From: Pampus argenteus | Taxonomy: Eukaryota > Chordata > Actinopteri > Scombriformes > Stromateidae | NCBI GenBank assembly: GCA_036937835.1 | Contig: CM072881.1 | Span: forward strand, 9,000,001 to 9,064,000 | Direction: 5' to 3' | Length of the DNA stretch: 64,000 nucleotides | In this document: piece by piece, positions 1 through 12,456 of the stretch | Numbering within the stretch: the stretch's first letter is position 1 | How the letters are laid out: every line of letters begins with the position of its first letter | Translations under genes and position numbers: made by a program | The notes under the pieces: generated by a model | Told to the model about the DNA's origin: nothing | Databases searched by the model: none | Seen by the model: only the letters and a program-made list of their open reading frames with translations

Positions 1-854
1 GTCAGATGTTCAAATTAAATATGGTAACTTACACCGTTATGTCAGACAATAAGCAGGTAACGATCATAATATTTACCAAACAGAGACGCCCTGCTGAAAT
101 GTTCATGTTGTCAACTCTCTGCATCTGATCCAATATTTTGGAGCATGTACAGGTGGATTTTAGAAGTGGACATGTTGAATAAAGAAGGAGAAAAATAAGT
201 GAAATCCTGCTACTGTAGTTTGTTAACATCAACCTTCAGAGCGGTGGAAGTCGGGATGCAGCTACCAGAAGCTGACCAATCAGAACAGAGGCAGGCCTTA
301 AAGAGACAGGAGCCTAAGCGGCCTGTTTCAGACAGAGGCTGAACTGAGGGGCTGAGTAAAGGGCTAGTATAAAATAAATTTAAGATTTTTTAAACTGTGA
401 ATCATGCAAAGCTACTTCAGTGGAGTCCCACAATAAAAATATCGAGCTGGAAATGAGCATGAGACCTCTTTAAATTTCTGTAGGCAATTAATCAATTAAG
501 CAAGCTGATTAAAGCTCCTAAATTAAGTTACAACACACATCACATGGATTAGAGCTTTAGTTAGTTAGTAATCAATAAGGAATATTTATTTAAAATAATT
601 TGCATCATTTATTTGTTACAGCAGTGACCTTCAGGAGGACATGTCTTTTCAAACAGCTAAGAGCCACTCTTAAGAGTGATGTGAAGCGACAGGAAGGATC
701 ACCGCTGACTTGCCCACTCCGGCAGACATCCACTCAAAAACTTTCCTCTGATAAAACTGTACCAGTCTATTATAGTCACAATAAAATGACAAATGGCTGT
801 TTTGCATTTGTCTCAATACAAAGTAACATAAAATAATAAAGCATTTTTGGCAGT

Positions 855-1035
855 TTACTTTACACTTTACTTTAAGACCCCCAATTTGACATTTATAAGC
901 AAATTCAATAAGGGTCTTTATAACACTTTATAATGTTAGTGTATGTATATGTCAACATCTATAACATTATTGTATGTTTTAAACCATGTATTATATGTTT
1001 GGATACTGCTTATAAATGCCCAAGTGTTACTGTCC
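855..1035. repeat. Possible degenerate teleost interspersed repeat
   Basis: The segment opens with a run of TTTACTTTA-type repeats leading into GACCCCC. It continues with repeated TTTATAA and ATAACA motifs and closes near AAGTGTTAC. This resembles the AT-rich non-autonomous elements common in fish genomes. No clear terminal repeat or target duplication was seen, so the call rests on general resemblance only. Confidence 0.3.
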
Positions 1036-2229
1036 CTTTTGATATTGAGCACTAGTGGCCATTCACTTTTCTTTCCTCAACAGCTGAATTGAATTTCACG
1101 TGGCTTGAATACATAGTGCATTATAACACAGTATATAAATGTATCTATGTCGAGGGCTACATTTACTTAATTATTATAATATTTTTAAGTGTTTACGTTC
1201 TAAAGGTACGGTGAAATTCAGACCTTGTTTTATCATCAATAAGTTACCTATTGGGATTTTATTCTTGCTTATTATTGATATGATTGATCTATTTTTGAAG
1301 CTACAGTATATGACCTCAACACTGTTTTGTAATGTTAAAAGAGACAATAGGGAAGCATCAAAATTATATGATTTGCTTGTTCTGAACACACACATGATAA
1401 TGAAAATGAATATGATTCTGATTTTAATACCGAGCTGTGAATTGTTAGTCTTCCTACTCGTGGTGAGTGTTTTCTCAACCACGCTCTCTTTGTCTGCTCT
1501 CTCGGTGCTGTGCAATCACAGTCAAAATGAATCATTTGCCACTCTAAGTGCATTGTTTCTGACCAGGTTACCTGCTTCACCGGCACCGGCTCTGAACCAA
1601 CCTAAAACCCCCGCCAAACCTCATCACTGCCACCATCATTCTCTGTGTTTCCACCTATCATCCATTAAAATGGATTAATCCACAGGTGAAGAACAACAAA
1701 CAAGACTCCCATTTATTTCCATACAGACACAGAGACACAGCAATGACAGAATGAAAGACTTTTAGTATGTGTAAAGACAAAGCCTACGAGACAAATAAGC
1801 TGTAGAAGGAAATACGCTTCTGTTGAGGAGAATGACTAATGAATATCCACACTTCGATCCTTTTGAAAATGTCGTTGATGACTCCTAAATATCTTAATAC
1901 ATTCCCCTCAAATGAATTTGAGCTACAAAGATGTGATCGTTATCATTTGTCATCCACCTAACCACCTAAAATCTTCACTCTGTTGCTCTTTGTAGATATG
2001 ATAATGTGACAGATGATTTACCAACAGCTATTTAGATCAATTCTAAAATTAGATCAGCACGTCATTGACTTGTCTCTCGTAACAAGGCATATGTAAAGGA
2101 TGTGCAGAAGATCACACTTTGAGACCTGTGATTATTAATTTTCACTTCCAGACGCTCCCTGACACCTTGGAGGATGAAGCATGGCTGGTTAGCAGGAGTC
2201 GTATTGTGAGCATAGCTGACATTAATTTA

Positions 2230-2230
<1 letters not shown>

Positions 2231-2255
<25 letters not shown>
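2231..2255. repeat. (TG)n microsatellite
   Basis: About twelve uninterrupted TG units, running into a short TATA tail. Confidence 0.95.
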
Positions 2256-2262
<7 letters not shown>

Positions 2263-2589
2263 CATACACTCTGGTCTGACCAGTTCTAGTAGCTCTGTGT
2301 TCACTACTCTGAAGGTATCAGCGTTCGTGCATGTCTGTTGTTGTTGTGTTTTTCATTTCACATTCTCAACACAGGACATATCAGAGAAACAGCGATGGAG
2401 CCAGGTGGTACACTGACTATGCAACACTGATCACCTGAAACCGAGCACCTACAGCTATCTACAACCAGTCAGCTTCATTTGTCACTTTCACCACACAGCT
2501 CATCGAACAAAAGGTACTTTCTGTACTACATGATGACTTATCAATAACTGCTGCAAACAGTTCAATGTTTCACAGTAGAATACAAATCT

Positions 2590-2617
2590 CACACACACAC
2601 ACACACACACACACACA
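2590..2617. repeat. (CA)n microsatellite
   Basis: About fourteen CA units in a gene-free stretch. Confidence 0.95.
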
Positions 2618-4081
2618 TAATGAAAAATATGTGTTCCTTAGTAGTCAGACTTAATGGGACACAGCAATCAGGAAGCCTATCGCATTGCATGAAGCAATTC
2701 CCACCCATAGTTTTCTGTTCCACAAACTACAATGAGAAAGGTTGTGTTTCCTGTCATGGCTGCCAGTGGTCATGGTTGCCTTGCATCCCTGCAGCTTGCT
2801 GCCTGGCTGGCTAACCTTTTTTCCATTTTTGCCTGATGAGGCTGGTGCTGGCTGGGCCTTTCAGTGGGGCCATCTCCTCACTTTCACTGCACAGTGCGGC
2901 TGAGACATTCTGGCTCCCTGCCCTGTCAACCTCCTCCTCCTCCTGCCGCCTTGCTTTGTTTCTGACCGCCCCATGTGTACCTAAACACGCTCTCCACCCC
3001 CTTCCGTGGAGTTACAACAGCGCTCCATCCAGCGAAGATGTAAACTAAGCTAGCACAACACCAACACAACCTCCTTCATTATTCATCTGCCCCCTTTAAT
3101 GAGTTTTCCATCCACCTCCATGCATCTATCACAATTAAAAGAAACAATTATTGTGTTTGATTACTTTAATTTAATTTATGTCAGAGGTATTGCTTTTGTA
3201 CAAATGCATCCGTCTTATGTTATAGCATAATACCTCTCTGTGTGTTAAATATGAAACAAGTGAGTAAGAACCATATGATGGAACAGAAAATGCAAAATGA
3301 GGGTACTTTTGTTAGCAGATAGGATGCCCTAAAAACAACGGCAGCAACACGCAGAACATCCAGGTGCAGTATTGAAACTGATTTGAATTATCTCTTGAAA
3401 CAAATTATATTTAGGCAACAGTTTGCTTACTTTACACAAACCAAACTGTATTCTTCAAAGTGTACCTGTAGAAGCACAGTATTCCCAGTAGTCTGATCAA
3501 ATCTTGAGGAAATTAATTTGATAATTAATCCTCTTTTCCTTTTACACTAAAGAGCTGTCTAAGCTTTCACTGTCGTGCCATGACAAAAGATCCTGTGTCA
3601 ATCACACAGATAATATGTTTGTTTACATACCATGATCATGAAAAGGAGGCCAGCTAAATATTTGATGGCTTCTTCGAGTTACCCAGTAGCAGTCACCCTG
3701 TGACCCAACGCTACAGTTGGATCTTGGCACATCCAGTCATTGTTAAACACCTCTACAGCCTTGGACACAATAACGACTCTCAGCAACCAGTGGTCCTTAA
3801 TGTGCCACATAACCTCAGTTACAATCATTCAGCTACAATACTGTAAGTGAAGTGATTATAAAATGAAAATTTAATAACCCAGAAGATGAAAGTGTGACTG
3901 GTTATCTTCAAAAATCTCCAATCTAACCTCACCTTGACTCCTTAACACACTTGTGTACACTTCATACACTTTCAGTGTAGCGTCCCAGTGGACAGAACTC
4001 AACCGAGCATGCATCAGCACTCGTCTATGCTCGCCATACTGCAGGCTTTCAACAGTACTCACTACACTACTTGAGTCAATC

Positions 4082-4110
4082 CACACACACACACACATGC
4101 ACACACACAC
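4082..4110. repeat. (CA)n microsatellite, interrupted
   Basis: CA units broken once by an ATGC interruption near 4097-4100. Confidence 0.9.
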
Positions 4111-5929
4111 CTCAATCCTCCTCCTCTAATCTCAGAGTAGCTTCTCCATGAGCTGAGACAATGTGAAACGTATAGTCCAAACAAAAGCCGGGAGAAAGAC
4201 AAAGAGTGAGTGGGACGGGAATGAGCAAGAGAGCTGGAGACAAATGTCTGCGGCAACATGAAAGGGCAATTAAGCGCTTAGTCATAAAAGAACATCGCAT
4301 CCTTTAATTTCTATATTGTGTCACTCCAAATATAACTTCAAAAATATCAAATCATTGTTCGATATATTTTGTTATTTTGTCACTTCTGATTGATCATTGC
4401 CCTTTACAAACACTGTCGCCTCCTTTAAAACAATACTTGAAGATGAGTTTAGGTTTACTAAGGTTCACTAAGGTAAACCTAACCAGTCAGTAGGAACAGA
4501 AATGGTCAAACTGTCGCTGTATGTGCAGAATTGTCTTCATTTGCCATGTTTTGAATATTGTATGAAAAAGAAGTCATAAGGTGTGCAGTACATATATAGT
4601 AGAACTTTGAGGGACTGATTATACTGACTGTTTCATCCATGCAGATTTAAAATGTTTAAAGATATAATAGAAATTATTCAATCAGAAAAAATAAATCTCC
4701 GAAGCCCTCTGAGATGTATTCAAATATTAGAGACTTCAGAAAATGCTTGATTGCCTTTTAAATTAATATATACCATGACTTTGATGAGGATGATCGCTCA
4801 TAATTGAACTGCTGGAGCAGCAATCTCATCAAGAAATAACATATTTTTATATTAAATGTGCAACAATTGTGCATCAATTATAATATATATAGTGCAGCAG
4901 CAACTGCTGAAACATTATGACTGTAGCTTTGCTGTAGGAAATTTACTGTACTGTGCTAGACTAGAAAGTAATTGAACTAAATTGGATTGAACAGCTTTCA
5001 GTAATCCACTAAATTAAGGTCAGCAGAGTCCATTTCATAATATGCCATTAAAGTAGCACAGTTATTTGCATTATTTTGCATATTTAGATCACATTGTGAA
5101 GTGAAAACAAGCTCGATGTTTATTTAATGATGGTTTAAGTGTTGTCAGGACAGCCAATAATGTGATCTGCATCAAAGCATTAAGGCAAGTTGACCAGGTA
5201 AGACGAGGAGATGGATTTCCCCATTTACAAGCGTCTAATTACCTTATCGTAGCTCCTTAAGTACAACATTAGATGTCTAACTCCTGCATTAGTCTTTACC
5301 CTATCCCTTTTTCTTTTTTTCCTGCTCACACTGTTTCTTCTACTTCCATATTTCCCTCAGGGTCTCTCTCTGAAACCCCTAAATAATGCACATCGAGTGA
5401 ACGGCTTATAGGGGCTGTATGATGGATCACTCTCCTCTTTCTGGAGCTGTTGTATTCCTCTTGTGCTGAAGCTTATTTATCATTTCCTTAATGACACCGC
5501 TCTCAGATGAATCCCTAAATATCTATATTTACACCAGACAACCTTTAAAAAGAACCACTTTTTTTTCCATGATCCAGTTTGTAGTATGTGACATCACGGC
5601 AAAAATGGGTCACACAACTGCTTTGAGACTTTTCTTTGAAAGCTTATTTACAGAGAGAGATAAACCAACAAATTGCCAGTGATAGTGTTTATCAAAAGTT
5701 GCATAATTTGGTACCCAGAGTCTTACTTTTGAAGTAACATTTTTTTCAAAAATGAAATCTATTAGTGCAAAATGTGGAAACACTTGAATCAGAGACTAAA
5801 TAAAACATAAAGGGGAGAAAAGATTAAATGACATGAAGTCCACATAATATTGTGATTTCATCTGAATGGTGTGTTGAATGCATGGAATGCATAGTGAGTT
5901 ACTACTCAGCATTAATGTTAAAACAGTTT

Positions 5930-5953
5930 GCTGCTGCTGTTGCTGCTGCTGCT
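5930..5953. repeat. (GCT)n trinucleotide repeat
   Basis: Eight triplets of GCT type with one GTT interruption. It is not in a recognised coding frame. Confidence 0.85.
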
Positions 5954-8306
5954 CTCCCATCAGTGGTCAATTATAGTGAGGACGGTCATTTATCACTAAG
6001 GTAATGTAGTCTTCAGAGAGAGCAGCAGCATCCACACACTTTAACTGAGTGTATTAACTGTGCATCAGATAATTGTTTAAGTCTGAAGTGGAAATGAATG
6101 TGACAGTACTTGAAAACCCGACAGACTTATTCTTGTGAAGTTGTGAAGTGGACATTACGTTTATGTTCAAAGTTGCAAACAATTACAATTCATTGGCTGA
6201 TTGTTTTTACTCCTGATCAAGAGGCATCTTTTTTTTATACTGAGCACCAGGTTTGTGTCATAGGTACCTCAAATAGACAGCAATGCCTGCTGTCCACTCA
6301 CACTCTAAAGTCCAGTCATGGTTCTGAAGCGTGAACTCACTCAACTATACAAGGCATCAGTACTTAGTATAGTCTGACCCCTGCTGGCTAAAGAGTATAG
6401 AAATTGTTCCCAACCTTTTCTTGTATGTATCAAATCTTTGTTTGCAGACTCTCTACAAATATGATTGAGATAGAAGCCCATTAATGTACTTTTTAAATGT
6501 ATTTTGACTAATCCAATTTGTAAGAAGTTAGTCCGTCATACGTGAACCACTGCTGATGTCCAGAATGATTCATTACATTCTATCTTCTGGTTTATATATC
6601 TACTTATTGTATGTACAACCCAGTTTAAGCTCATCTTCCCACTGTCTCCTTGTCATTCAGGAGATTACTTTACAGACTGTCTCCCGTGAGGATTCCTTTA
6701 CAGACCTTATTTTCTGTGTGCGTCACTCATTAGGTCCTGTAGCAACCCTGTAGGATCTGTGACAGCATGACTGAAACAGGAACCTCTGTAGTTTTGAATA
6801 TTCTCATATATTCACTGTAGTTGTAGGGAGACTTAATGGATATTTCAATCAAACCAAACAAAAGTCAAGCTCAGTTGTCGTCTTTCTCTTTACATCTTAA
6901 ACATCTGTCTTTTTCTCTGTCCTCAGCAGTGGGAAGACAGACTCCAGTCTATATAGGGCATGTTTGTTCGATGTTTAAACCGAGGACACCTCGTTTTACC
7001 AGGACTCTGTTCACTTCTGAAGACACCACAGCCCAGACGCCTGAGGCGGGAGTCTAGTGTGTCAGCTACTGGGCCGACGTCGCCCAATAAAATAAGCACA
7101 CTTTTTCTTTCACTCTGTGTTTGTTGGGGCTCATCGTGTGGCTGCATGCAGGCCAATGTGATGCTGGAGGACAAAAAAAATGACCTCAGAAAGTCCTAGA
7201 AAAAGAGGAGCTGTCCTTGTCAAGGTGACTCAGTGCACACTGAAATTTAAATGATCTGATAAGATCTACATCGATAGCTCTGCGGTGTTATAACTTAGCC
7301 AGAGAAGAATACTGAACTGTGTACGTCAAACTGCAATGATCAAAAGTCATGTTTCCACTCAATGCTGGAAAATGGAGCAAAACAGAAAATATACTTTTGA
7401 ACTTAAATAATACTAAATAACTTAAATGAATATCTTTCACCATGTACTCTTTATACATTCAATGCACATACTGAATGTACTGTACATGTTTGTAATTACG
7501 GTAAAACGGTATAATGTGCATTTTAATGTTTGAAAATGGTGGTTTAAAAATAGAGCAGAACCTTTTAAAATAATTTTGTAGCATTATAGTACTGGCTGCT
7601 AGTCTGTACTGGCTTGCACTGTGCTGGGTATTCAGTCAATTTAAACATGGACCAGACTGAATATGAATCACTGAACCCATCAGCTGGTCACTGTCACTAT
7701 TATCAATATCTGAATGAATCAAGAGGTACACGAGAGAAAAACATTTTCCCCCCTCTCTGATTTCTAAACAAAAGCTGCTCATTCATCACACTGGTGGAGA
7801 GGTAGACAAAAACAAAATACAGCTCCAGAAATACTGAATGACATAGTAGCATCCTGAGTCTTAGTTTAACTTTTAACTAGATTTAAGACATGCATGCTAT
7901 AAAATAGTACTGTACTAGTACTGATGGCACAAATAAAGAGACTGCTGAGTTCAAGAACCGGCAATATGAACATCTTAATAGTAAAATGTTTTTCAAAAGT
8001 CCAGCAAATCCTCATTATATCCATGTCATTCAGTCTGCCCTCCAGTCTGCTGGTGCTTTTACAGCAGCTGAGCCTGACATCATCAATAACAACGTGACCA
8101 TGGGCAAGGCAAAGCACCAAATATGTGAGTCTGATTCTGTAAATGTATCATTTAACCTTGAAAGCTATGATGATAGTGATGATAAGTAAGAAATAAAAGG
8201 CATACCGACAACAGCCTAACTGATCTGAAATTTAAACTCAAGGAAGGATGGCTGATAAAAATATGTAACCATGCATCAGCTCTGCATAACAAAACCATAT
8301 TTACAT

Positions 8307-8312
8307 TTTATT
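8307..8312 (-). terminator. Candidate lyrm1 polyadenylation signal (AATAAA)
   Basis: On the minus strand this reads AATAAA, about 500 bases after the lyrm1 stop codon at 8812-8814. It is the first canonical signal I noticed downstream of the gene. Use of the site is inferred. Confidence 0.45.
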
Positions 8313-8811
8313 TTCAATGTATGAGTTAGATACATGTATTCTTGATGTCAGTTCACACTTCTGGGACTCAAATATAAGACCAACTTGGTTTCTTAGCTGT
8401 TTAATTATTTGCAAATAACATGTTATGTGCTGACATGAATGTGTATTTGCATTTACACCGACGTGCGTCTTTGCGGGATTATGTTTGATACTGAAAGAAT
8501 GCAAAGAGTTTATTACAACAATTTCACACAAAATAATAAATAAAATCTACAAATAATACAGCTTGATCTTATTACAGGACCCACCATATTGACTGAGCTG
8601 CAGCACAAGCTGAAACTCTTCAGGAAGGATAAGAACCTGCAGTTTAGATAAGAAAAAAGATAAGGAATGGCTTCTTCCTGAATGATAGGCGATCTTACAT
8701 CACTTGAGTGTTTACAACAACTCAGCCCATGAGATCAGCTTGTGACTGAATTCTAGTTTCCTGTCCCTGGTAACTTGAACTCTTGGCGAGGATCAAGGAT
8801 ATTGAACACCA

Positions 8812-10279
8812 TCAGGTCTCGTCATGCGACTGTAAGTAAATTGGCTTGGCCTGTTTCCTCAGGCGCTGCTGTGCTCGCAGCTTCCTGCCTTTCTGAGTTG
8901 CCAGTCCCATTGGTGGTAGGTAGGTCTGTGTTAACATTCAGAGAAAAATGATTGTATATACATTTAAACACCACAGTAACGTGTACAGATTGTTTGATAT
9001 ATAGATGTTACTTACAGCCCGCGGGTATGGGTTCCTGTAATGTAGACCTGGGTGAGAAAATAATGGTGTCAACATCATATAAAATCAGGAAGAACTATCA
9101 GTGGTCAGGTTACAAAACAATTCTCTTGCAAAGCAAAAAAAACTTGCCATCCTGCAGTTTTACACATTATATCTCTCACTATATTATCCCAGCATATGGA
9201 TGATTCTGTGGTGCTTTAATTTAATCTGTCTGCTGCTTTACTTTTTTTTTTTTTTTTTTCCAAAGGCACGATGTGATCTAAGTGTGAATATGAGAGAGCT
9301 GAACATGGGTGGACAATTGCCAAAACTATTTGGTTTATGCCGACAACTGAACTAATCTCACACAAGAAAAACATGTTCTTATTTGTGCCTGTTATTACAA
9401 CAGATTTCTCTTTTACTTATCTGATAACAATATAAACCCTACTCATGCTGATGGTTCCCTTTTTCTGCAGGAAAGAAAAAAAATTGTCAAAAACACTGAA
9501 ACCACCACTGACCTTCAGCTGAACTTGTTCAGCCACTTCTCTGTGACATTTTTTGCTTGACCCAACAAATACTGTATCACACTGTCATACAATACAGATA
9601 CTAGATATTATAGATACAGAGATATTATGAAGGACGGTCAAAAATCACATTGACTACTGCTGCCAGAGATGTTTTACACAAAGATCAGACAGTCACTCAA
9701 CTAATCAAAATATTGCAGAGTTGAGTTTGTGAGTGCAAGCATGTTATATAACAGGTGTGATGGGTGTTCCATTGAAGTACCTTATCACTTGGGATGCTCA
9801 AACATTATATGTTAAACAAGACAAAAAACCATCTGGAATTTTTCAGTAGATAAATAATAAACATGCAAAGCACAAAATAGTGTTTCTTATAAACAGATAG
9901 TGTGGTCACCTGAGGAGGGTAAAGTTTAGTCCAAAGTTAAGTGGGTAAAAATTGTGGTATCTCCACTCTTACCTATTTCTATCCTTGCCTCGCATTCTTC
10001 TATGGATCTCTTTATTGATTCTTGATCTGCCATCTGAAAAAGAATCCAGTAAAAAGATATGATTGCATGACCGTAACACTACTACCATTTCTAAACACGA
10101 GTATTGTGTTGTTCACACACCTGCTGGTTCTGTCTGAACAGAGAGCGGGCCTCCTGAACAATATATTTTCTCTCAGCCTCTGTATCATTTATAACTCCGC
10201 TCTGTGCCTGCCAGGTTCGGGCGATGCGAAACACCCGCAAGTACAGCGACAACACCGTCCTGCGAGTGGAGGCCGTCAT
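8812..10279 (-). CDS. lyrm1: LYR motif-containing protein 1 (Lyrm1)
   Basis: Four coding exons on the minus strand: 10279-10121, 10033-9973, 9047-9016 and 8925-8812. Together they give 366 bases, or 121 residues plus stop; human LYRM1 is 122. All introns are GT-AG. The start context is MTASTRR, followed by the helix region LSLYLRVFRIARTWQ. The second exon encodes IEECEARIEIG and the third HYRNPYPRA. The last carries LPPMGL and ends QSHDET, all matching LYRM1 closely. LYRM proteins are small, mostly mitochondrial helical adaptors that bind the acyl carrier protein and Fe-S or respiratory-complex assembly factors. LYRM1 itself has been linked to adipocyte biology. Unusually, the canonical LYR tripeptide reads LYL, with arginine one position later. 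The gene lies head to head with dcun1d3, as in human 16p12. The acceptor before the start codon (near 10291) implies an upstream 5' UTR exon. Confidence 0.93.
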
Positions 10280-11666
10280 CAGGGATCAAGTCTGAGGTAA
10301 AACAGCAGGTGCCTGCACAGGAAAGGAAATGAAGCTGTAAGAAGACGACAAACTTTGTCTTCCCATTTCCTGCTGAAAGAAAGGTTGAGGGCATTATAAT
10401 GAAGATCACACCTGAGTTTACTCATGTTGACAACACCCAGCATGCCCCGAGTTGAACCTCGACGTCTGAATCACACTATATTGCTGATCAGCTGATATCA
10501 CCTCCACTTATGACCAGTGACGACATGCTAAACAATCAGTCTTTTGAGAAAAGGAACTTCATAAAATACAATGCTAAACAACTTAATTTATAATCATCAT
10601 GTGAGCAAAATGAAGGTGTTAAAACTGGGTTTCAGCATAGGGTCAAAAACATAGCTAACAATGCAAGATCTCCCTTGGTGGGAGTTGAATTTTAGTGGTG
10701 CACACATCTGTAGTTAATCAAATTCCCAAATCCAATTGACATGCAGTAAACCGGAGACGTTTGGGGCCCCTGGAAAGTCTGGGATCCCGAAGCAGTAGCT
10801 CATTTTGTAATCCAGCCTTGTTTTCCCATTATTTCAACACTAGATGTCACTCAAACCTACACAGGTGCTGTTTTGCAAAACATACCGTTGAGTAACTGTT
10901 ACATGACTTGACTGGAAGTTATTATTCATATTTTGAGATTAAGGAAGTCACCCTCCACTCACAAATATGTTTTTCTTCTTGTTCCTACAGTTGGATGTTT
11001 GAGTGTCTCTGTGCAGAATGCTGTCTGTGCACAGTTTGACACTTCAAGGTTGTTTTCACATTCAAAGCGGGAAAAAGGGGGGATTTTAAAGAGTGTACCT
11101 ATGAACATCACAAATAATAGAAGCCAAATGTAGTTCAATATTCAATTTATACATGTGTGATGTTGGAAACTTGAAACCTTAAGCACACAAAGACTGAAAA
11201 GCTGAAACTGAAACATCTGACATGAGACTGACATCTTGTGCAGTTAAACTTTTGAAATGAAATATATTTTCATTTTTAGATTCTGGATTTTTTAATGAGG
11301 AGGAAGAAGGAGCAGATGCATTTTCAAGAGTTGTCTAGGTTTTAAATATATATATATTAATGAAAGAAACATCAGTCACGCGTTATTGGTACAAGCAGTG
11401 TATGTTTATATGTCTTAATACATCTCAGAATAATAATATAACAATAGCAAAATAATCTACATGTGTTGTATAGCAGCTGGTTATAAACAAACATACTGTT
11501 GCATTACTTGTCAACATGAAGCTAGCTGTCATTGAGCCTCCTCTAAGCCCAAATTGGGCATCTTTTGGTTAAAGAAGGAAGATTTTAGTAGCAAAATCGA
11601 GTCATTCACATTAATAATTTAAACCGCACCATGTTTTATTCGTAAATATCATACAACTTTACTTAC

Positions 11667-11755
11667 AGACTGCGAAAGCTTAGCTCCGCCAGTAGCTGGC
11701 TAGCATCTCAGAAACACACATTTGTCGCTTGATGATGACGTTGCTTCTGACCTGG
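11667..11755 (-). other. lyrm1: Likely 5' UTR exon of lyrm1
   Basis: On the minus strand a GTAAGT donor sits at 11666-11661, directly after an exon-like, relatively GC-rich stretch. The lyrm1 ATG exon begins with a splice acceptor near 10291, so an upstream non-coding exon is required. This is the best candidate seen. The 5' edge is approximate. Confidence 0.5.
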
Positions 11756-12250
11756 GATGATTTTTTTTAATAAGACACGAAAAGAAAAAATATATATTAA
11801 AAATAAACGAGGGCCCCCAATTTTTATCGTACATACAGTTGGGGTTGTTATTGACTTATAAGAAAAAAAAATACAGCTCATTATTTGTAAGACATCAGCT
11901 GAGTTGCAAACAGGTTTTGAGATTTGATATTTTCCAGTGTTTAATATTATTCTCAGTAAAATGCCATCGACAGCACACGTGATTCAATAACTGTGTTCTA
12001 TTTTAATTTATCCATCTGGGGTTAATGTATATTTACCATCACATCAGTTAGTTAAAATGAAAAGATGCAGATCAGCTGTTGGTTTTCTGCAGGGAGGAAG
12101 TGATGCAGGAAAATAATGTAGCTGCTCTCAGTGACTAAAAGGGGGAAGCACAAAGAAATTGGTTGCTGTAAGTCCGAGATGGTGTTTTAACTCACTCCGA
12201 CGAGCGGACGGGACTCAATATGGACCCAAAAGCACACACGGACTGCTAGG
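11756..12250. promoter_or_regulatory. Presumed divergent promoter region between lyrm1 and dcun1d3
   Basis: The candidate first exon of lyrm1 (minus, ending at 11667) and the candidate first exon of dcun1d3 (plus, donor at 12457) point away from each other across about 500 bases. CpG-containing sequence rises between about 12180 and 12600 compared with the AT-rich flanks. No TATA box was identified. The boundaries are approximate and transcription start sites are inferred. Confidence 0.45.
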
Positions 12251-12417
12251 TTTTAACTTGTTTTCTTTATAGAAAAGCGGAGCAGAAATGATATCAATGT
12301 GGAAGTTTATTTTTTTGTCAGCTGCCTGCTAGTTAGCTAGCAACGCGACGAGTTTGTTTCAGTTCATTTCTGAGCCACCTACTAACTATTTAATTTGTAC
12401 TGGCATTCGCTGAAGTG

Positions 12418-12456
12418 ATGTACATCCAGTTCCACTTAATAGTTAAGTCCAAAGAG
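12418..12456 (+). other. dcun1d3: Candidate dcun1d3 5' UTR exon end, carrying a short upstream ORF
   Basis: An ATG at 12418 opens 13 codons up to a consensus GTAAGT donor at 12457. If this exon is spliced to the acceptor at 17414, the frame ends at once in TGA, giving a 14-codon upstream ORF. A separate coding gene starting here is less likely because the peptide matches nothing I know. The exon assignment is inferred from the donor and the CpG-richer context. Confidence 0.45.

Larger units (their letters stand above)
1..8290. other. Gene-free stretch, no coding or RNA gene recognised
   Basis: I read both strands and saw no exon with family similarity, no consistent splice-site-bounded reading frame and no RNA gene. 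The open frames here are short, AT-rich and low in complexity. The stretch holds microsatellites (listed separately) and a possible degenerate repeat near 855-1035. It lies beyond the 3' end of lyrm1, so it is most simply intergenic. It could also be an intron or flank of a gene outside the window, which cannot be excluded from sequence alone. Confidence 0.6.

Noticed and set aside
1139..1678. 179-residue open frame in the left gene-free stretch
   Set aside because: AT-driven composition, no family resemblance, no supporting splice context or flanking gene structure.
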